NCBI GenBank assembly: GCA_019722365.1 | Contig: JADFUC010000827.1 | Span: 434,001-498,000 of the forward strand | DNA from: Lithospermum erythrorhizon | Taxonomy: Eukaryota > Streptophyta > Magnoliopsida > Boraginales > Boraginaceae | Length of the DNA: 64,000 nt | Direction of reading: 5' to 3' | Shown: piece after piece, positions 22,865 through 36,385 of the stretch | Position numbering within the stretch: position 1 is the first letter of the stretch | How the letters are laid out: each line of letters starts with the position of its first letter | Program-made: the position numbers and the translations under genes | Notes under the pieces: generated by a model | Told to the model about the DNA's origin: nothing | What the model saw: the letters and a program-made list of their open reading frames with translations, nothing else | The model's database searches: none

Positions 22865-24130
22865 TGAGTCCGCTTTGCAGCCAGTCTTTCTTCAAGTGCC
22901 CGAGCACCTCTTTCCCTAAAATCCAGAGTAACATATAATAGAAATGAAATCTATAATGAAGTAAGGTGATCTTAAGCTTCTGTTACTGTTGGTTAACTGC
23001 TTGTACCACGGATTACAGGATACTGATTACTGAATACTCCACTAGCCGCACCACAGAAAACGAAATAAATAATTGGCAAAAAATAAGCACTCGATAAATG
23101 AAAGTATATAATTAATTACCTTCTCCTAGATGCGTCGATAGAATCAGACCCTGGAAGTATTCCACTGCCTACCATAGAGTCTGTTTCCTCGTCAAATGTC
23201 ACAAATCGCTTTCCACACAACATCAGATCAAATGTTGATGCACAGGGTCAACTACTGGTCTGTAGGAACCAAAACCACAAAATTTCAAAAGGTAGGACTG
23301 TAGGAGTGATAAAAGATGCAGATATGTGTACCTAAGTAAGTACCAGTTGGTTGCAGAATGTAATGTTACCTTAAAATATAAGGGAAGAAGGTTGAGAATG
23401 CAAATTCATCACTTGGGTCACCCCTGATTTTGGTTTCTGCTTTTTTCTGCCACTATCTAAAGGTATAACCACCCTGTGTATGTTCCGAAAACTATGGTTG
23501 GGAGATGTGATGAAAAATCCGTGGTGAAGAAGCTCGCAGCAATGGAGACTAAAATTTCTATAGAAGGTAACCACTGCAAAAGCCAACATACAGGTTTTAT
23601 TATGTTTTAATATAGTTTCTATCGACGTGTTACTGTTACCTTTGCTTTAAGCTTGACAAAAGGCAGCTCTTGATCAGGTATAATTTGCTCGACCTGACTA
23701 AGAGGCCTGAAAGGACAACTTGGATTCTTGGAAGCCAGATATATAGGCAGATATCTGTGAATGGTAGTTCCTTGATCATCAAAATATAATTCACCACAAC
23801 GACATTCATTCAAGACAACAGAGAAACTAATGTGTTAATGTGAATTCCAGATTCAGCGATGACATTGAATTCAAACATCTTAGAAAGCTCAACAGACGCC
23901 ATCGTTTGTGTGGAATATTTAACTTCTTTATGATTTAAGAGAGATCAGTAGATGTAGATGGTCAATGGTAAAATCATTGTGTAACTTCAAATAGGCCCTG
24001 GAAATTTGAACACTTAAATTAAATGTATATGTTCGGCAAATCCCAACATCACTTACAGATATAGGCTCAAGCAATTTCCCAATGAATAGGAGACCAATTT
24101 GATGCTTACGACAACCTATAAGATATAAAA
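22865..24130 (-). pseudogene. TMEM115/rhomboid-like protein pseudogene (RBL19 type)
   Basis: Family members are multi-span Golgi proteins related to rhomboid proteases. Pieces on the minus strand, in the right order: LLFIGKLLEPI (about 24095-24062), QIIPDQELPFVKLKAK (23688-23640), then across a clean GT-AG intron (23639-23574) WLPSIEILVSIAASFF...PTIVFGTYTGWLYL (23573-23460), KKAETKIRGDPSDEFAF (about 23446-23390), TFDLMLCGKRF...GSDSIDASRRR (about 23230-23127), and RERGARALEERL (about 22915-22880). Breaks: after GWLYL the frame hits TAG at 23459-23457; removing one base there restores the frame but a second TAG replaces an expected Tyr codon. Near 23240 one base is missing in VVDPV-(A)STFD. The N-terminal part is absent or too degraded. 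Splice sites are kept, so it arose from a genomic copy, not from mRNA. Confidence 0.8.
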
Positions 24131-24180
24131 AACAGTTAAAAAAATTATAAGCATTACCGAGGTAGAAATTACTAGATAGA

Positions 24181-24354
24181 AAATCTTGGTGGTACAACTC
24201 AAGGTTAAGGAAATAGGCGATTTTTCCTTCATCTATGGCATAAACAAAAGTATGCATATCGTAGATACTACTTATTGAAAATCTTGGTGTACACAACTCA
24301 TAGTTTAAGAGATAGCCGATTTTTTTTCATCAATGGCATAAACAAAAGTATGCA
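24181..24354. repeat. ~96-bp tandem duplication
   Basis: The block 24181-24258 recurs at 24277-24354 with about 85-90% identity by eye. Both copies begin AAATCTTGGTG and end ATGGCATAAACAAAAGTATG. It lies just upstream (minus strand) of the TMEM115-like pseudogene, where its missing 5' exons would be expected, so the duplication may have helped break that gene. Confidence 0.85.
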
Positions 24355-24359
24355 TACCC

Positions 24360-27300
24360 CATGGATTGTTTGCTGAGTGTATCCAGCAGTCATGAGATTC
24401 CAAGCGAATGGACTAGTATTACAATAGATTAATCATATGATCTCAAATGCAGTATGTTCAAATCCATTTTAGATTATCCAGCAGTTTCTACAAAACTTCC
24501 ACTCTCTATTACATGATATAAAGTCAAAGGAACTTATTGGCAGGCCTCTGCGGAAGAATTAGCCTGGAGTAGATGCTATTCGGCATTAATCATTAGCTCA
24601 GATGAAGCTCAACCAAATATTGATCAAGTCACTTAGTATTAGTAATAGAAGGTACAACAAGAAGGCAATCACTACCATAAGGTGATTACTTGCTTATCTA
24701 CTTGTAAAAACATACAATTGGAGAAATCGAAGTGACAAAACATTTTTGCCATATTTTCTGTCAAGACATATTGATCATCATGCACATTATGGTTTTTAGT
24801 ATGAATGAGGCAACGCGAACTAAACTTGGGCGGTCTAGTGATTCCTGTAGTCATAAAACTAGATCATATTCTACATCTTTAGGAAGCATCAGTGTAGTAT
24901 CTGATTCATCATGATCACTAAACACAATCACCAATTTTAATCAGTTGACAGTTGACAGATACACTAGGTATGACCAAATCTAAAAAAAATAGCACTCATT
25001 TGAGTACTTGTACTTAATAAGGCATCACATCTCAAGTAAAAAAACAAATACGGAGTACATTCAAAGCACTAAAAGGTTATTAATTCGAATTTTGTATTGG
25101 GATTTGGGCAGGTTCGAAAATGATTTTAGTGTGTCTAGAGTTGGGCTTGGTCCAATTTTTATTTTATTTTTTAAGTTTGAGGATTGTCAAATTTGCGAGT
25201 ATGTATGTGCCTAACAAAATAAAAATTGTAAAAGAAGTCAGGAAGTATGACCAAAATAACATGTCTCACGAAAAAAATATTAGTAGTACTGTGTGAGTGC
25301 ACCACCTTATTCGATCTACAGTCTACACATACATCCGTCTATGAGTAGTACAAATGACTTGACACAAAATAAATTTTTTTAACAAAGATATGCAATCACT
25401 ACTCATTAAGTGTGCACCTGATATAAAATGTTTGACTGAGCAAACCTGCAAACCACACTACACAAAATAATTCTATTTAGCCTCTAGGGAATGAAAAACA
25501 GGAAACGAAAATAAGATGTTTAATTTGTAAGATGCATATAGGCTCAAAAGAATATCAAAAAATTCTTAAAGGACAATTGACAAAGAGATACGGAGTAGTT
25601 GACAGAGAGAAGCGACGGAGAATGAATTGAAATAGGTATGCATGCGTGCTCTAGTTCTTCACTTATGCCTTCGATAGATTCGAGAAACACACAGGCAATG
25701 ATGCAAATATATATGACAACTACCCTAGATATCTTGTATGCTTCTCTATTTAAAAAAATTCTCGTAGTAAAATATTTGAATCATAACATTTAATCTTCGG
25801 AGTCTGATAAAATTTGAAACTTAATTTATGATATAATTTGATTATCGTTTGTTCAATTATCTTTTATATATATGTACTTTGTGATGTGGGCAGAAAATGC
25901 CCACAAAGAGTATACTTATAAATGCATGTGAGTTCTATGAAAATGGAAGGGACATCCAGTTCGTATAATAGGTTAGTACTGTTACAGCGTATCTACAGTT
26001 GTCCATGGATCACGATGTCGACAAGCAATATGATCAGTTAAAATCACGCCATAGTGCTATTCACATAAATTCGGTCTTGTTCACCGTTAAGAATGTCATG
26101 AAATTCGGCGTCTGCTAATACTTTTACTCATTTCATCGTTCATAAACGGTCGTCCAGTGTAATGGTCGGTCTACGACTACTTCGGATGCGGCAACTCCTG
26201 AAAATCATTCGCATTAGCAAAGGCCGTTGTTGATTGGATATTCTATACTTAAGTCATAATGGCGTCAGCAAAGGAGGATTTTATTTCGTCATCTACCGGT
26301 TATGTGGTCAAGGCCGATCCACTCAATTGTGGCAATAAAGCCAAGGTAAGCTAAATCGTAATGAAATTTGGCGATCAGTTATATTTATATACATCAAATC
26401 AACAATATGAATGGTACGTTTGCGCATGAATGTCTCCACCAAATTCCACAGTAATGACTTTTAAGTCCATTGGCCGAGATTACATACACTATTAGATCTT
26501 ATATTTCCAGTAGTGTCCCCATCCCTTTGTATAGTCAACATTCTGAATGTCACATAGTAGTAGAATTTCAGGCAAATGTCATTTCCACTTCTTATCTACA
26601 TAGGATCATCATGAGACCAGGTCACGGAGTATTAGATTTTGAGAATAATAAAACTACCACTTTTTAAAATTGGAGAATGTAGTTTACATAAGATCATCGA
26701 TGTTCCAACATATATATACTCCATAAACTAACAGTACGTACAAGCCCATAAATATGTTTTCTTTTTAATTAGGAAGCACGATCGTTCCCTTACGCTCCCT
26801 AATTCCTCCAATGATCTTAATAGTAAGGAGTACATATGATGTATCATATGCTGAGATAGTAATACGGAGTAGTTGTTTAGTCCTATATTATTCTAGTTTT
26901 GAATGAGTTGAAACCAGAAATGGACGGATGGGGATGTGCTCTCTGCCTCTCTCCCTATGAATTTCCAGCATTCATTTTCTGCTATAGCTAGATATTATTC
27001 ATTCATTCTAGTGCCTGCTACACCATGTTTTTTCTTAAGAATGTCTTTTCCTTGTATTGCTTTTCTCTATGTCATGTAGCACTCAATAACATATACCTCT
27101 CTCTGCTGGGAGTTTTATTATTTAACCTTTTATGCTAGTCTTTTCTGTAAAACAGTTGTTTGAACAGACTGTAACACAACAGTTCGCTCAGTCCCTTTGT
27201 AACATCTAATATTATTCTTATAGATAATTTGGTTTATTTAAATGGAGTTAATTGCACACAAGCTACCGGTGGAAGTATTAGCTACCAATCATGCACTATA

Positions 27301-30300
27301 CACGATCGATCGTTTTTTGAACTAAAGATAATTAATTGTGTGAAGTGCACGGTCTAAGACTAATAACCGGCTAAAATAACATTTCATAATATAAAACCAA
27401 ACTAAATGGACCATGGTGAAGAAGGAAATTTAGCTCATCAAGCTCTCAAGCTTGCTTTAAGCATGGATCAATTGATTGCTAGGTTGTATTTGAGGAAGCT
27501 TTTCCACTAATTCTTCAAACTGTGTATTGTACCTATTATCAGATATCAAGCGAAGGTATCTACTGAGTCCGATTATATCCGCTGAAACAATTATTAAAAA
27601 TCGATAAATAGTATTTTTGTTAAATGAAACTTTAAGGGCAAAATAGTCATTTCCTACAGTGAAATTAGTGATGAAGAGTCTGATTATATAGTATTCGCAA
27701 TTATAAGTCTTATAAAAGAAAGTAGAGAATATGTTGTCAATAAGATTTGAGCTGAAGGCATCTTTGTGAAAGTTTGGTCAGTTAATGAGTCTGATGAATC
27801 ATCGACGTTCACTCTCTTTTAAACACTGTGTCGGTGTGAACTTAGCTCCTGTGTACTGAAGACTTTGTAATGATATTCTTTTAAAAAATTAGAAAGATGA
27901 CAGTTCATACTTAAAAACTCCAAAACAAAAAAAGCCTAATGTTAAATTTGGTCACTATTATTAGCGTAATTCGTACTATTAATTCTTTTCCTTTCACGCC
28001 TGCTTGTAAAGCCATGACCAACTAAAAATGATAACAATGATAATTACAGTTAGCAATTCGATCAATTGTTACATCGTAATGATTTTGTTTAAAGTTCAAT
28101 TGACTCGTGTCTACCTTTGATGGATTGAAATTCACCTGCCTTTAAAGGTTTGCATCTTTGATTTAATCATTACCAGTAGTTATCTTTGACTTAATGATTA
28201 CCAGTTAGTAACATAGATTTTTTTGAAGCTTTATATTCCTTAAATAATACTCCATATATTACGATTAACTTCAATAGTTCCATACATGATTTAAATGACA
28301 GACCAAGTTAGGGTATGTAATTCAAAAGGAAAAAGAAGAATCTTCGGCTTTCTTCGCTATAATCTTGTCGACGAAATTCTGTGTAGATAAATTAAACAAC
28401 CACTTTCTTTCCAAGAGATAAATACATCCAGGGCATAATTTGTTCGTAATAGTTAAGAATTCATCAATTTATCCTAAAATTAATTGACATCAAACAAAAT
28501 ACACAAAATTTAATTAATTCACATGAAATGTATTAATCATCTATGAGTCTAGACTTCTAACTATTCTCTCACTGTATATAATCCAATCCTAGAAAATTAT
28601 TCCGTCCAACCTAAAATTAAATGGTAATAAATTAAAGAATAACTATTACTACCATATAAATCACCAACCCCCTATTTTATGTAATGCACATATAGCAACG
28701 AGGGAGTATCAAATTATCAGTAACCCAATCCAGGCTACATACAATAAACCAGTTAATAGTTTATAATGTAGAATATTGCCACTTCCCTTAATTTATTCAG
28801 GATATATAGGTTGTCACTATTTAAAAATAAATGCCAATCATGATCTTGGACAGGGATATGAAACTCGGATGTAGCTTTCATTCTTATAGTAGTGGATTGA
28901 TTAATGCCTAAGATGAGCGACAGGACAGTCTTCACCTATCATCAGTTTTTTGGTTTCTTTCTCATTGAAAAATCTTTGTTTTATTTCATCATCATTTTTT
29001 TATTAATTAAGGAAACATCAGGCTAAACACCCATTCATGCTTTTTTTAACTTTCGGTTATCTATCTCTATTTGCATTCACTACTTTTACTGGGAAATTGT
29101 CTATTCCAAGATTGGTGGCCCAATTTTTGTGAAGCATGCATGAATAGATTATACTTTCAAGAAAAACAAAAGAGGAATAATTAAGCTTAATGACAACTTG
29201 ATTATCTGGAAAGAGGAATCGAAGTAGATGATTAATTAACATGATCACTAGTAGCAATGCACTTTACAGTATGTACATATATTTATGTGTGCTAGCTAGA
29301 GTTTCAAGAAATGTGTACGCATGCTGCTCTAGATTTCATCGGGCTTTTATTTGATTTTAGGGAGTATTATATTCCCTTGAGTTTTTAGTTTTAAATTCCC
29401 CAGTATAATTTTTTGTTTGAAATAGTTGTTATTTTAGCATAATAAATTATATGTTTTGATATTTTTCTATTGAACCTTGTAGACGGTCGAAATTTAATTA
29501 AATTTAATTTATTTGAATTAATTAAATTAATTAATGAAAGATCGATTATCTGAGTTACATGTGGCGATTAGGGTTCGACTCAAAATCCAATGAAAATCAG
29601 TGCATTGTAAATTAAGGGTTCGATGTTTTAGCCACACAGGGGAGTGAATTAAAGTGGTGAAGTGGGTTTGTCATTAATAAAGCCTAATTATAATGTCAAT
29701 AGGATTTTTCTAAATTCTGGGATTAAAATAATATTTTCGTGGAGAAAATCGGATTAAAAACAAAGTTTTCTGGACAAATGGGGTCAAAATGACGATTCGA
29801 TAAAAATAGGGTAAACTTAGCCTTAGAATAAAGTTAATTCGTTGCATGAGTGTTATTCTCAAGAAAATTCATTTTTATAATATGTGTGTTGATAAATATC
29901 CGATGATCTGAATCTTACGCTTGAAATTCAATAGGTCAAGATCGTGGCAATTCATGTGATTATGGATCAACCCAATCGAGAAGAGGTCGAAAGCCTATAA
30001 TACCTCCTATTTCATCTGAAAATTTCATCCGAAAACAAACAAAAAAATACAATAAAAACTCCTAAGAGAATTTAGCATAAAAACGACTCATCAAGGTATT
30101 CTTCATAGAAAACCTCGAAGATTGTGATTATTGGAGAAAAACATCAAAACTTGACTATAAGCCTAAACCAGTGCCTAAATTGAAGAGGTAGTGAAGAACA
30201 CAAAAATCTTGACCTCTGAGACCAAAATAGGCACCCGAGTGGAGTCTGAGGTTGGATTATTCTTATAACCTTGATAATTCGTGATCAGCCCGCCGATGAG

Positions 30301-31109
30301 AATCGTCATTCAAATCTCATAAATCAAAATAAAGCCCAGGATTAAGTTATAAATACCCGTATGATAAATCCATAGAAGCGGGATATAAATTGTATAACAC
30401 TTTGACCAAATTGTCAGGGAAACACGGAATAAGGCTGTTAAAGCATCTTACTTGTGATCTGGCCTATCCCTCTTGACGATAATAGCTGAAGGCTCCAGAT
30501 CAGATGATAAGCACTGAACTAAGAATCTAGTTATGCAGAGATCAGCTGGTAGGGAACCATATACAGAATATGACAGGATCAGTGCGGAAACTCCCAGAGC
30601 TCGGACCATATCAGTCAAGACGAGTCAAAGACAAGTCTTATCCGATCCTAGGACAACGCAAAATCAGGCTCCATCGAAGCAGGATAAATATAACCGGTAT
30701 AACATGAAATCCAAATAAACTCGAGGATCACATGCCGGTCAACCGCAATCAAACCTTGTAGGCTTCATCAAGTCAAAGCTCAAATCGAGTCAGTCACTTG
30801 TCAAATCCAGTCTCAGTCGGCAATCAGGTTTAAGAGAAGCAAATAGATTGATAGTCGAATCTCAATCGATTTGATAAATTATTTTTTGTACCTAAATAGG
30901 TTTCCCAAAGGGGTTTTATTATATTAGTTGCATATTTAAATAATAAAATCTTTAACGATTACAAACTTGCCAACAATATAGTTTAAATTAATTGGCATTC
31001 TATCAGCCGCATGCGCGTTTGACTACTGCTTAATAGTTGTCTGAAGTCCCAGGATAATGAGTTAAAAACCGGAATCCGGTATTTTCTTTATTTCCTTTGT
31101 CACTATCTT
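24360..31109. other. long intergenic stretch, mostly AT-rich
   Basis: No gene can be supported. At 26259-26345 an ATG in good plant context (AATGGCGTC) opens 29 codons ending in a textbook donor (CCAAG|GTAAGC), but I find no continuation and recognise no family. At about 30420-30900 the sequence is richer in G+C with many AGTC/TCAA repeats and ends in AAATAGGTTTCCCAAAGG, in the style of a plant gypsy LTR; no primer site or coding part is visible. At 29490-29535 there is a run of TTAATTAAATT-type palindromes. Confidence 0.35.
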
Positions 31110-31375
31110 TATTTACAATAACTTAATTTTCCCCTAATTATCGTGTTAGTTTCAAATTCTACCTAATACTATTATGATTGCAGTACCCCCTATCTTACAC
31201 TTTATTTCAAATTGCCCCCTCGAATCACATTTCGGCCAAAAAACCTGTTGAGGGGCAATTTAAATGTAGTATGGGCAATTTGCAGTCATGTGATAGAGGC
31301 AGTGAAACCATAATATTAGGGAAAATTTGAAACGAGGGAAATAGTTTAGGGGGCAAAAGTAAATTAATAATAAGC
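31110..31375. mobile_element. hairpin MITE, GCCCC-type family, copy 1
   Basis: The element folds back on itself. CCTAATACTATTATGATTGC (about 31163) pairs with CATAATATTAGG (about 31308), and CAAATTGCCCCCTCGAA (about 31210) pairs with TTGAGGGGCAATTT (about 31248). Its right end is TAGTTTAGGGGGCAAAAG. A second copy lies at 31870-32125, showing that this is a repeat family. It does not code. Confidence 0.65.
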
Positions 31376-31869
31376 TTGATCCAGCTATCCTCTTTTGTTA
31401 GCCAATGGTCTATGAAGCCTAAAACATTGGCATTATGATCCAGCCATGATCCATATATATTAATCTATATCACTTATCGGTTATCGCTGAATTAAATTAC
31501 TGACCCGCATATTGTTTTAAAACCTCGATCGAGGTTTCACAGACTAAAACTCGATGAAAAAAAGACCTTTGCGTCGATTGACCGATTAACATTTTTTCAA
31601 TGTAATAAACATTCTATTTTGAGAATGTTTGAATAATCATTGGCTTAAAATATGAATATGGCTCAACCGGGTGTGTCATTGCTGGCGATACATTTCATCT
31701 ATCAAACAATGTTCACTACGGGTCTTATATATTCACTGTCGTGTTTTCGTGGGTTAATAAGAAAAATGCAAAATTGACGGTGATGGCCCATGCGTATATA
31801 GGCGTGCCTATATGAGTACTTTCACCTGAGAGCAAGTAAAATGAAGAGAATGTAAAAATCCATGAATTA

Positions 31870-32125
31870 AGGCTTAATTCTTTGCCCCTAAACTATTTAG
31901 TTAGTTCAGTGCTTACTATCGCATTATGGTTGGAATTGCCCTATAATACTATTATGATTGCAAAATTGCCCCACCATGCACTACACTTTGTTTTCAAATT
32001 GCCCCTCAAATAGATTTTTTGGCGAAAATATGTTTGAGGGGGCAATTGAAAGATGTATATGAGAGACAATTGCAATCATAATATTAGGAAAGAGCCAAAC
32101 AAAGCTGTTTAGGGGAGACCACGTC
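31870..32125. mobile_element. hairpin MITE, GCCCC-type family, copy 2
   Basis: Starts TTTGCCCCTAAACTATTTAG, which is the inverse of the right end of copy 1. It shares ATACTATTATGATTGCA, CAAATTGCCCCTCAAATAG and GAGGGGGCAATTGAA with that copy. The two insertions are about 500 bp apart, in the same orientation as judged by the loop sequence. Confidence 0.65.
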
Positions 32126-35100
32126 AAACCTCTTTATTTATGATAATGCAAACATATATGATTTGTTAAAATCGAGGAGAATTCAGTTTCATATTAGTAA
32201 AATAAGATAAGATTTTCTAGGACGATTTATAAGATATTGAAATACTTCCTCTATTGTAATCTAGTTTTATGAAGGAACTCTAAGGATTTTTCGTTAACAC
32301 AGCCAATTTTGACTAAATCCGTTAGTGAACCTTTAAATTTGTAACTATCGAAATAAAAACTTGTTTATTATTATTGGAGGACTAAGCTTTAAACGGGTGT
32401 TATTATTAGAGTTTGTTGGCACAATTTTGTCTTAAAAGACAGAGTCGTAACGGAAAAATGGCTCCCTTTTTTGGTTAACCTAGACTTATATGGTTATAAG
32501 AAATGATAGATACACCAATTCATATAGTATTTCCATGATTAAAAATATGCAAGAAACAAAAGCATGCTGCCCTATGTGTCATAATCAGTTTTGAAACATT
32601 AATAGGAAGTCGAACTTTATTACTGAGATTTGCAAAATAATATTTTTAACTCATTTTTCTTGTTCAATAGTTACCAAAGCTGTGTTTAGCTGAGCTTCAC
32701 AGATTCGGTTGTTAATTATTGGAGAAGTTTGTTCAATTTTTTAGAGGTTGAATAATTAATTGATGTCACATGTGACGATTATTTCCTCAGGTAGCATCTT
32801 ATTATCAGTGATGCATTGTTTTTCCAGCAGTGACGTTAGTAATCAAAATAACATCTGCTAACTAGTGCCGGAGATTAAGATGAATTTTAAAGAGTGATGT
32901 TCTCCCCCAATCTCACCAAAAAGTTTTTATTGAAATTAGTTTAAAGGTTTTGTCCTCTCAATATTAATTCAAAATTTGTCACACTTGGTTATAAAATTCA
33001 TTATTATATATATCAGATCGTCTCTCTCCTTTTAATTGGCTTGAATGACATATTTAGAAGTGGGTGATAATAGATAATGTTTGCTAGACATGAGGCGGTT
33101 CAAATGGAAGAGGGTGATAGGAAAGAAGGAAATAATGGAGGAAGGGAGAAAGAGAAAATAAAGATATGATGATTCAAGAGTATATTAAAATAGTTGTTTT
33201 AAAAGTGTCATGTTTAATTATCGAAATTTAAGTGTTTTGTTAGTTTAATAAAAAGAGTTAGGAACTGCCAATTTAAGGATCGCTTATGTTATTTCGGCGA
33301 GGCCTCACGGTAAAATCATGGGATGCCAGTAGCCAAATATATTTGATAGTTCTCGTAAACCATTATCACGAGATTGTTCTTAGAGGTCATCCCGAAGGAG
33401 GTCGAAATGCAACCGACTATCGATTTTTCTTGGTTGAAATTTGTTTATGCGAGGCGATTTGTAGTTTAATGACTCGTTTAGAACTAAATTACACATTATC
33501 ATCACTAACATAAATCAAAGTATAATTGACTAGGTAACATTTAATGTAACCAAATCGTCAATTCTATATTGCATCATAATCCAACTTAATATTCGCTTGT
33601 GGTAAAAAAAATTAAGAACGTAATATGATTTTTTAGTTTGTTCTTAGGTATTAATAATAATTGTGCAACAATTTTTTTAGAGATGAAAGTTACTGTATAA
33701 TATAGTTGAACAATGAAACCTCAATTATGATTTTAATGTAAAATTGATACATCAAATCCTCGAGCCATCGACATGCATTATTTTGGGAACTACTGTATAA
33801 TCAACCAACTGGCCTATGTACTGTGATATTCTAGTAGTAATGATTATTTTTAAGGCAAAAAAGCATTTTCTTTGTTCTTTCACATCAAGAAATAACAAAG
33901 GAAAAAACAGACTTGTTATAAATTTTTAAGTGAATAAAAGCCATTAGCCATATGGAAACAAAATTAGTAAAGCTAAGGATGGAGGTAAAAAAAATATAGT
34001 GGAGGACAAAATAAATGTGATCATGTAACCCTGACTGTACTGGCTTTTGTTGGCTTGATGTCAACCCTAGAATCCTATTGGTGAAGTTGTAATAATAGAC
34101 AGCAAAAAGATTCTCCTAAGAAATTGACTATTCAAAAGAAATTCAAATATGGTTAGGACTATTATTGTAAAGGTTTGGATACTTGCCATGCACATTTGTG
34201 GCAATACGACCGTGCCTGTGATCAACACCATTTCCATCGATAATTACACACATACATATACACATTTACATCAGTTTGATTATATATATTAGGGCAGGGA
34301 CATAAATTTTACTGTAAAAATTTACTAATGGATCAGTTTGATAATGATGTATATTCTTGATTTTTTTTTTAAAAATCAATGAAAAATAGTATTTTCAAGT
34401 GGACCATTTCCTTAAGCCTGCCAACTATGCTCTAAAACACCCTGCCTGAGATGGATAGACAAAACATTTTATATTATTAGGAATGGAGCTAATTGGCATG
34501 TTCGATCACAAAACTTGCTTGGACATACACAAGTTGAAAATGACTTAAACCATGTTTGAATGACAGCAAGTTCTGGATTCATTAATGATAGATGTTATTT
34601 TGTTCATTAATTTTTATATATACCTAATTTTAATGTAAAAATGCTACACGTTACTAAAATGTACTATTCTAAGATAATACAATTGAAAAGTTTCAAAAAA
34701 AAAGTGTACCAAAGTATTTTGTGCATAATTAGTAGAATGTTACCAAAAATTAAGTTGAACAAATTGGTATAAGTTACAAAGTTAAAAATAAGCTTATAAA
34801 TTAATTAATGAATTTATTTTTGAAAAGCGTACGTATTAGCTATATAATGTACAAAAAAGAAAAAATATTTTTATAAAATGGTATAATTTATATTTTTAAT
34901 TATTAATGAATAAAAATATTAATAAACCATAACTTTCCACTGTTTGAATAGTTACTTAAACTGGATATCAAAATCACTTGACAAGTAGCGTCCCTTCTAA
35001 TAAAAAGGACTATATTTCACTTTCAAAAGTATCTTATATGCATGGGTGGTAACAGAGGTCGGGATCATATTTAATCCGGGATGAGCAAGAGTAACAATAC

Positions 35101-35800
35101 ATACAACGCAATTTATAATGCTACATGTATAAATGTTCTCTTAAATAAGTCCATTGATAAATAAACTTGATTAGTACAAATATGATTATTTCATCTTGTG
35201 TTTCGAAATTAACCAAAATAGTGCAATTATAAGAAATCTGATTTTGTATGATTGATTTTTTTTTTCCAAATCAAATGACAATAGAATATCAATTTCTCTC
35301 ATCTCCCAATAATAGTATTACATTCAATTATTTCATTTCCTTTTGCATTCACACACATCCATTCCCGGTCAATAAAAGAAGCCTACCCTTTTCTTTTAGT
35401 GTTTAATTGCACTGTACTCATTCTTTTTTCTTAAATCTTAACTATTTCATTAATTCCTGTCAATATCTCTTTAGATCTCTCAACCTAAGCCAAAATCTAA
35501 AAGGCTGATTGGTGGTTTGTACAGTATGTTAGCAGATCACTTCTCTATATATTATAGAGAAATGATTGTTAAACTGTATTTTTAGCTAGAAAAATATCTC
35601 ATATTATTATTATTGAAGTTTATAAATAACTAATTAAACAATTCCAATTACTATTGTAATATTAACAGAAAGCATGTCTTTCCCGACTTTCCCCACTCTA
35701 TAATAGATCGACTAAAATATAAATGTGACGACATATCGATATTAAGTTGAATTAATTTATTAAGGTGGATGGTTTAATTTTTGTTACTCACAAACTATGA
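32126..35800. other. intergenic, nothing recognised
   Basis: AT-rich DNA without recognisable genes, RNA genes or complete repeats. Short open frames here, such as 33286-33513, match no family I know. Confidence 0.4.
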
Positions 35801-35802
35801 GG

Positions 35803-36385
35803 GTGTTTGGATTAATAGCATTTTTTAATTTATAAGTGACCAACTTATAAGTGACAATGCAACTTATAAAGTAGGTCCTTATAAAGATGATTAAATTATT
35901 TTGAAGCTTTGTTTGGTTCATAAGCTTATAAGTTGATAGAAAATATTTTGGTGTAGAAAAGATAAAATGACTTATAAGGACTCGTTATATATCACTACTT
36001 TTTATCTTTATGATATAAATAAATTAGTAATTTAATATTAGAATGAATAAAAAATAACTATAACTAAAAATTATATTTTATGACTAAAAAATATAACATT
36101 TTTTTATTTTTTATTTGTTTAATAAAGAGTAAAATGCTAAAAAGTTGTTATAACTAAAGTTTGTATCTTTTATGACTATTAAATGAAGGATAAATGAGGT
36201 ATAAAGTTAAATATTAAGTGATAATTAAGTAGTGTTGGTCAAACAACATAAGTTGGAACAAAAAAGTTGAAAAAATAAGTTAAGTTGTTGCTTTTTTATT
36301 TCAACACAAGTTGATTCCAACTTATAAGTTACTTTCAAACTTGGCCAAACAACATAAGTTACACTTTCAAAGCTTTAAGCCAAAG
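35803..36385. mobile_element. candidate TIR element starting GGGTGTTTGG
   Basis: The left end GAGGGTGTTTGGATTAATAG is followed by several TTATAAGTTG-type motifs; toward the right the motifs are inverted (CAACTTATAAGTTAC, then TTGGCCAAACAACATAAGTT). GGGTGTTTGG with inverted CCAAAC is a common end of non-autonomous hAT-like or related elements in plants. The interior is AT-rich and non-coding. The borders are approximate. Confidence 0.45.

Noticed and set aside
30533..30718. 61-codon open frame in the 30.5-kb G+C-richer stretch
   Set aside because: No known family; the surrounding sequence is LTR-like and the frame is short.
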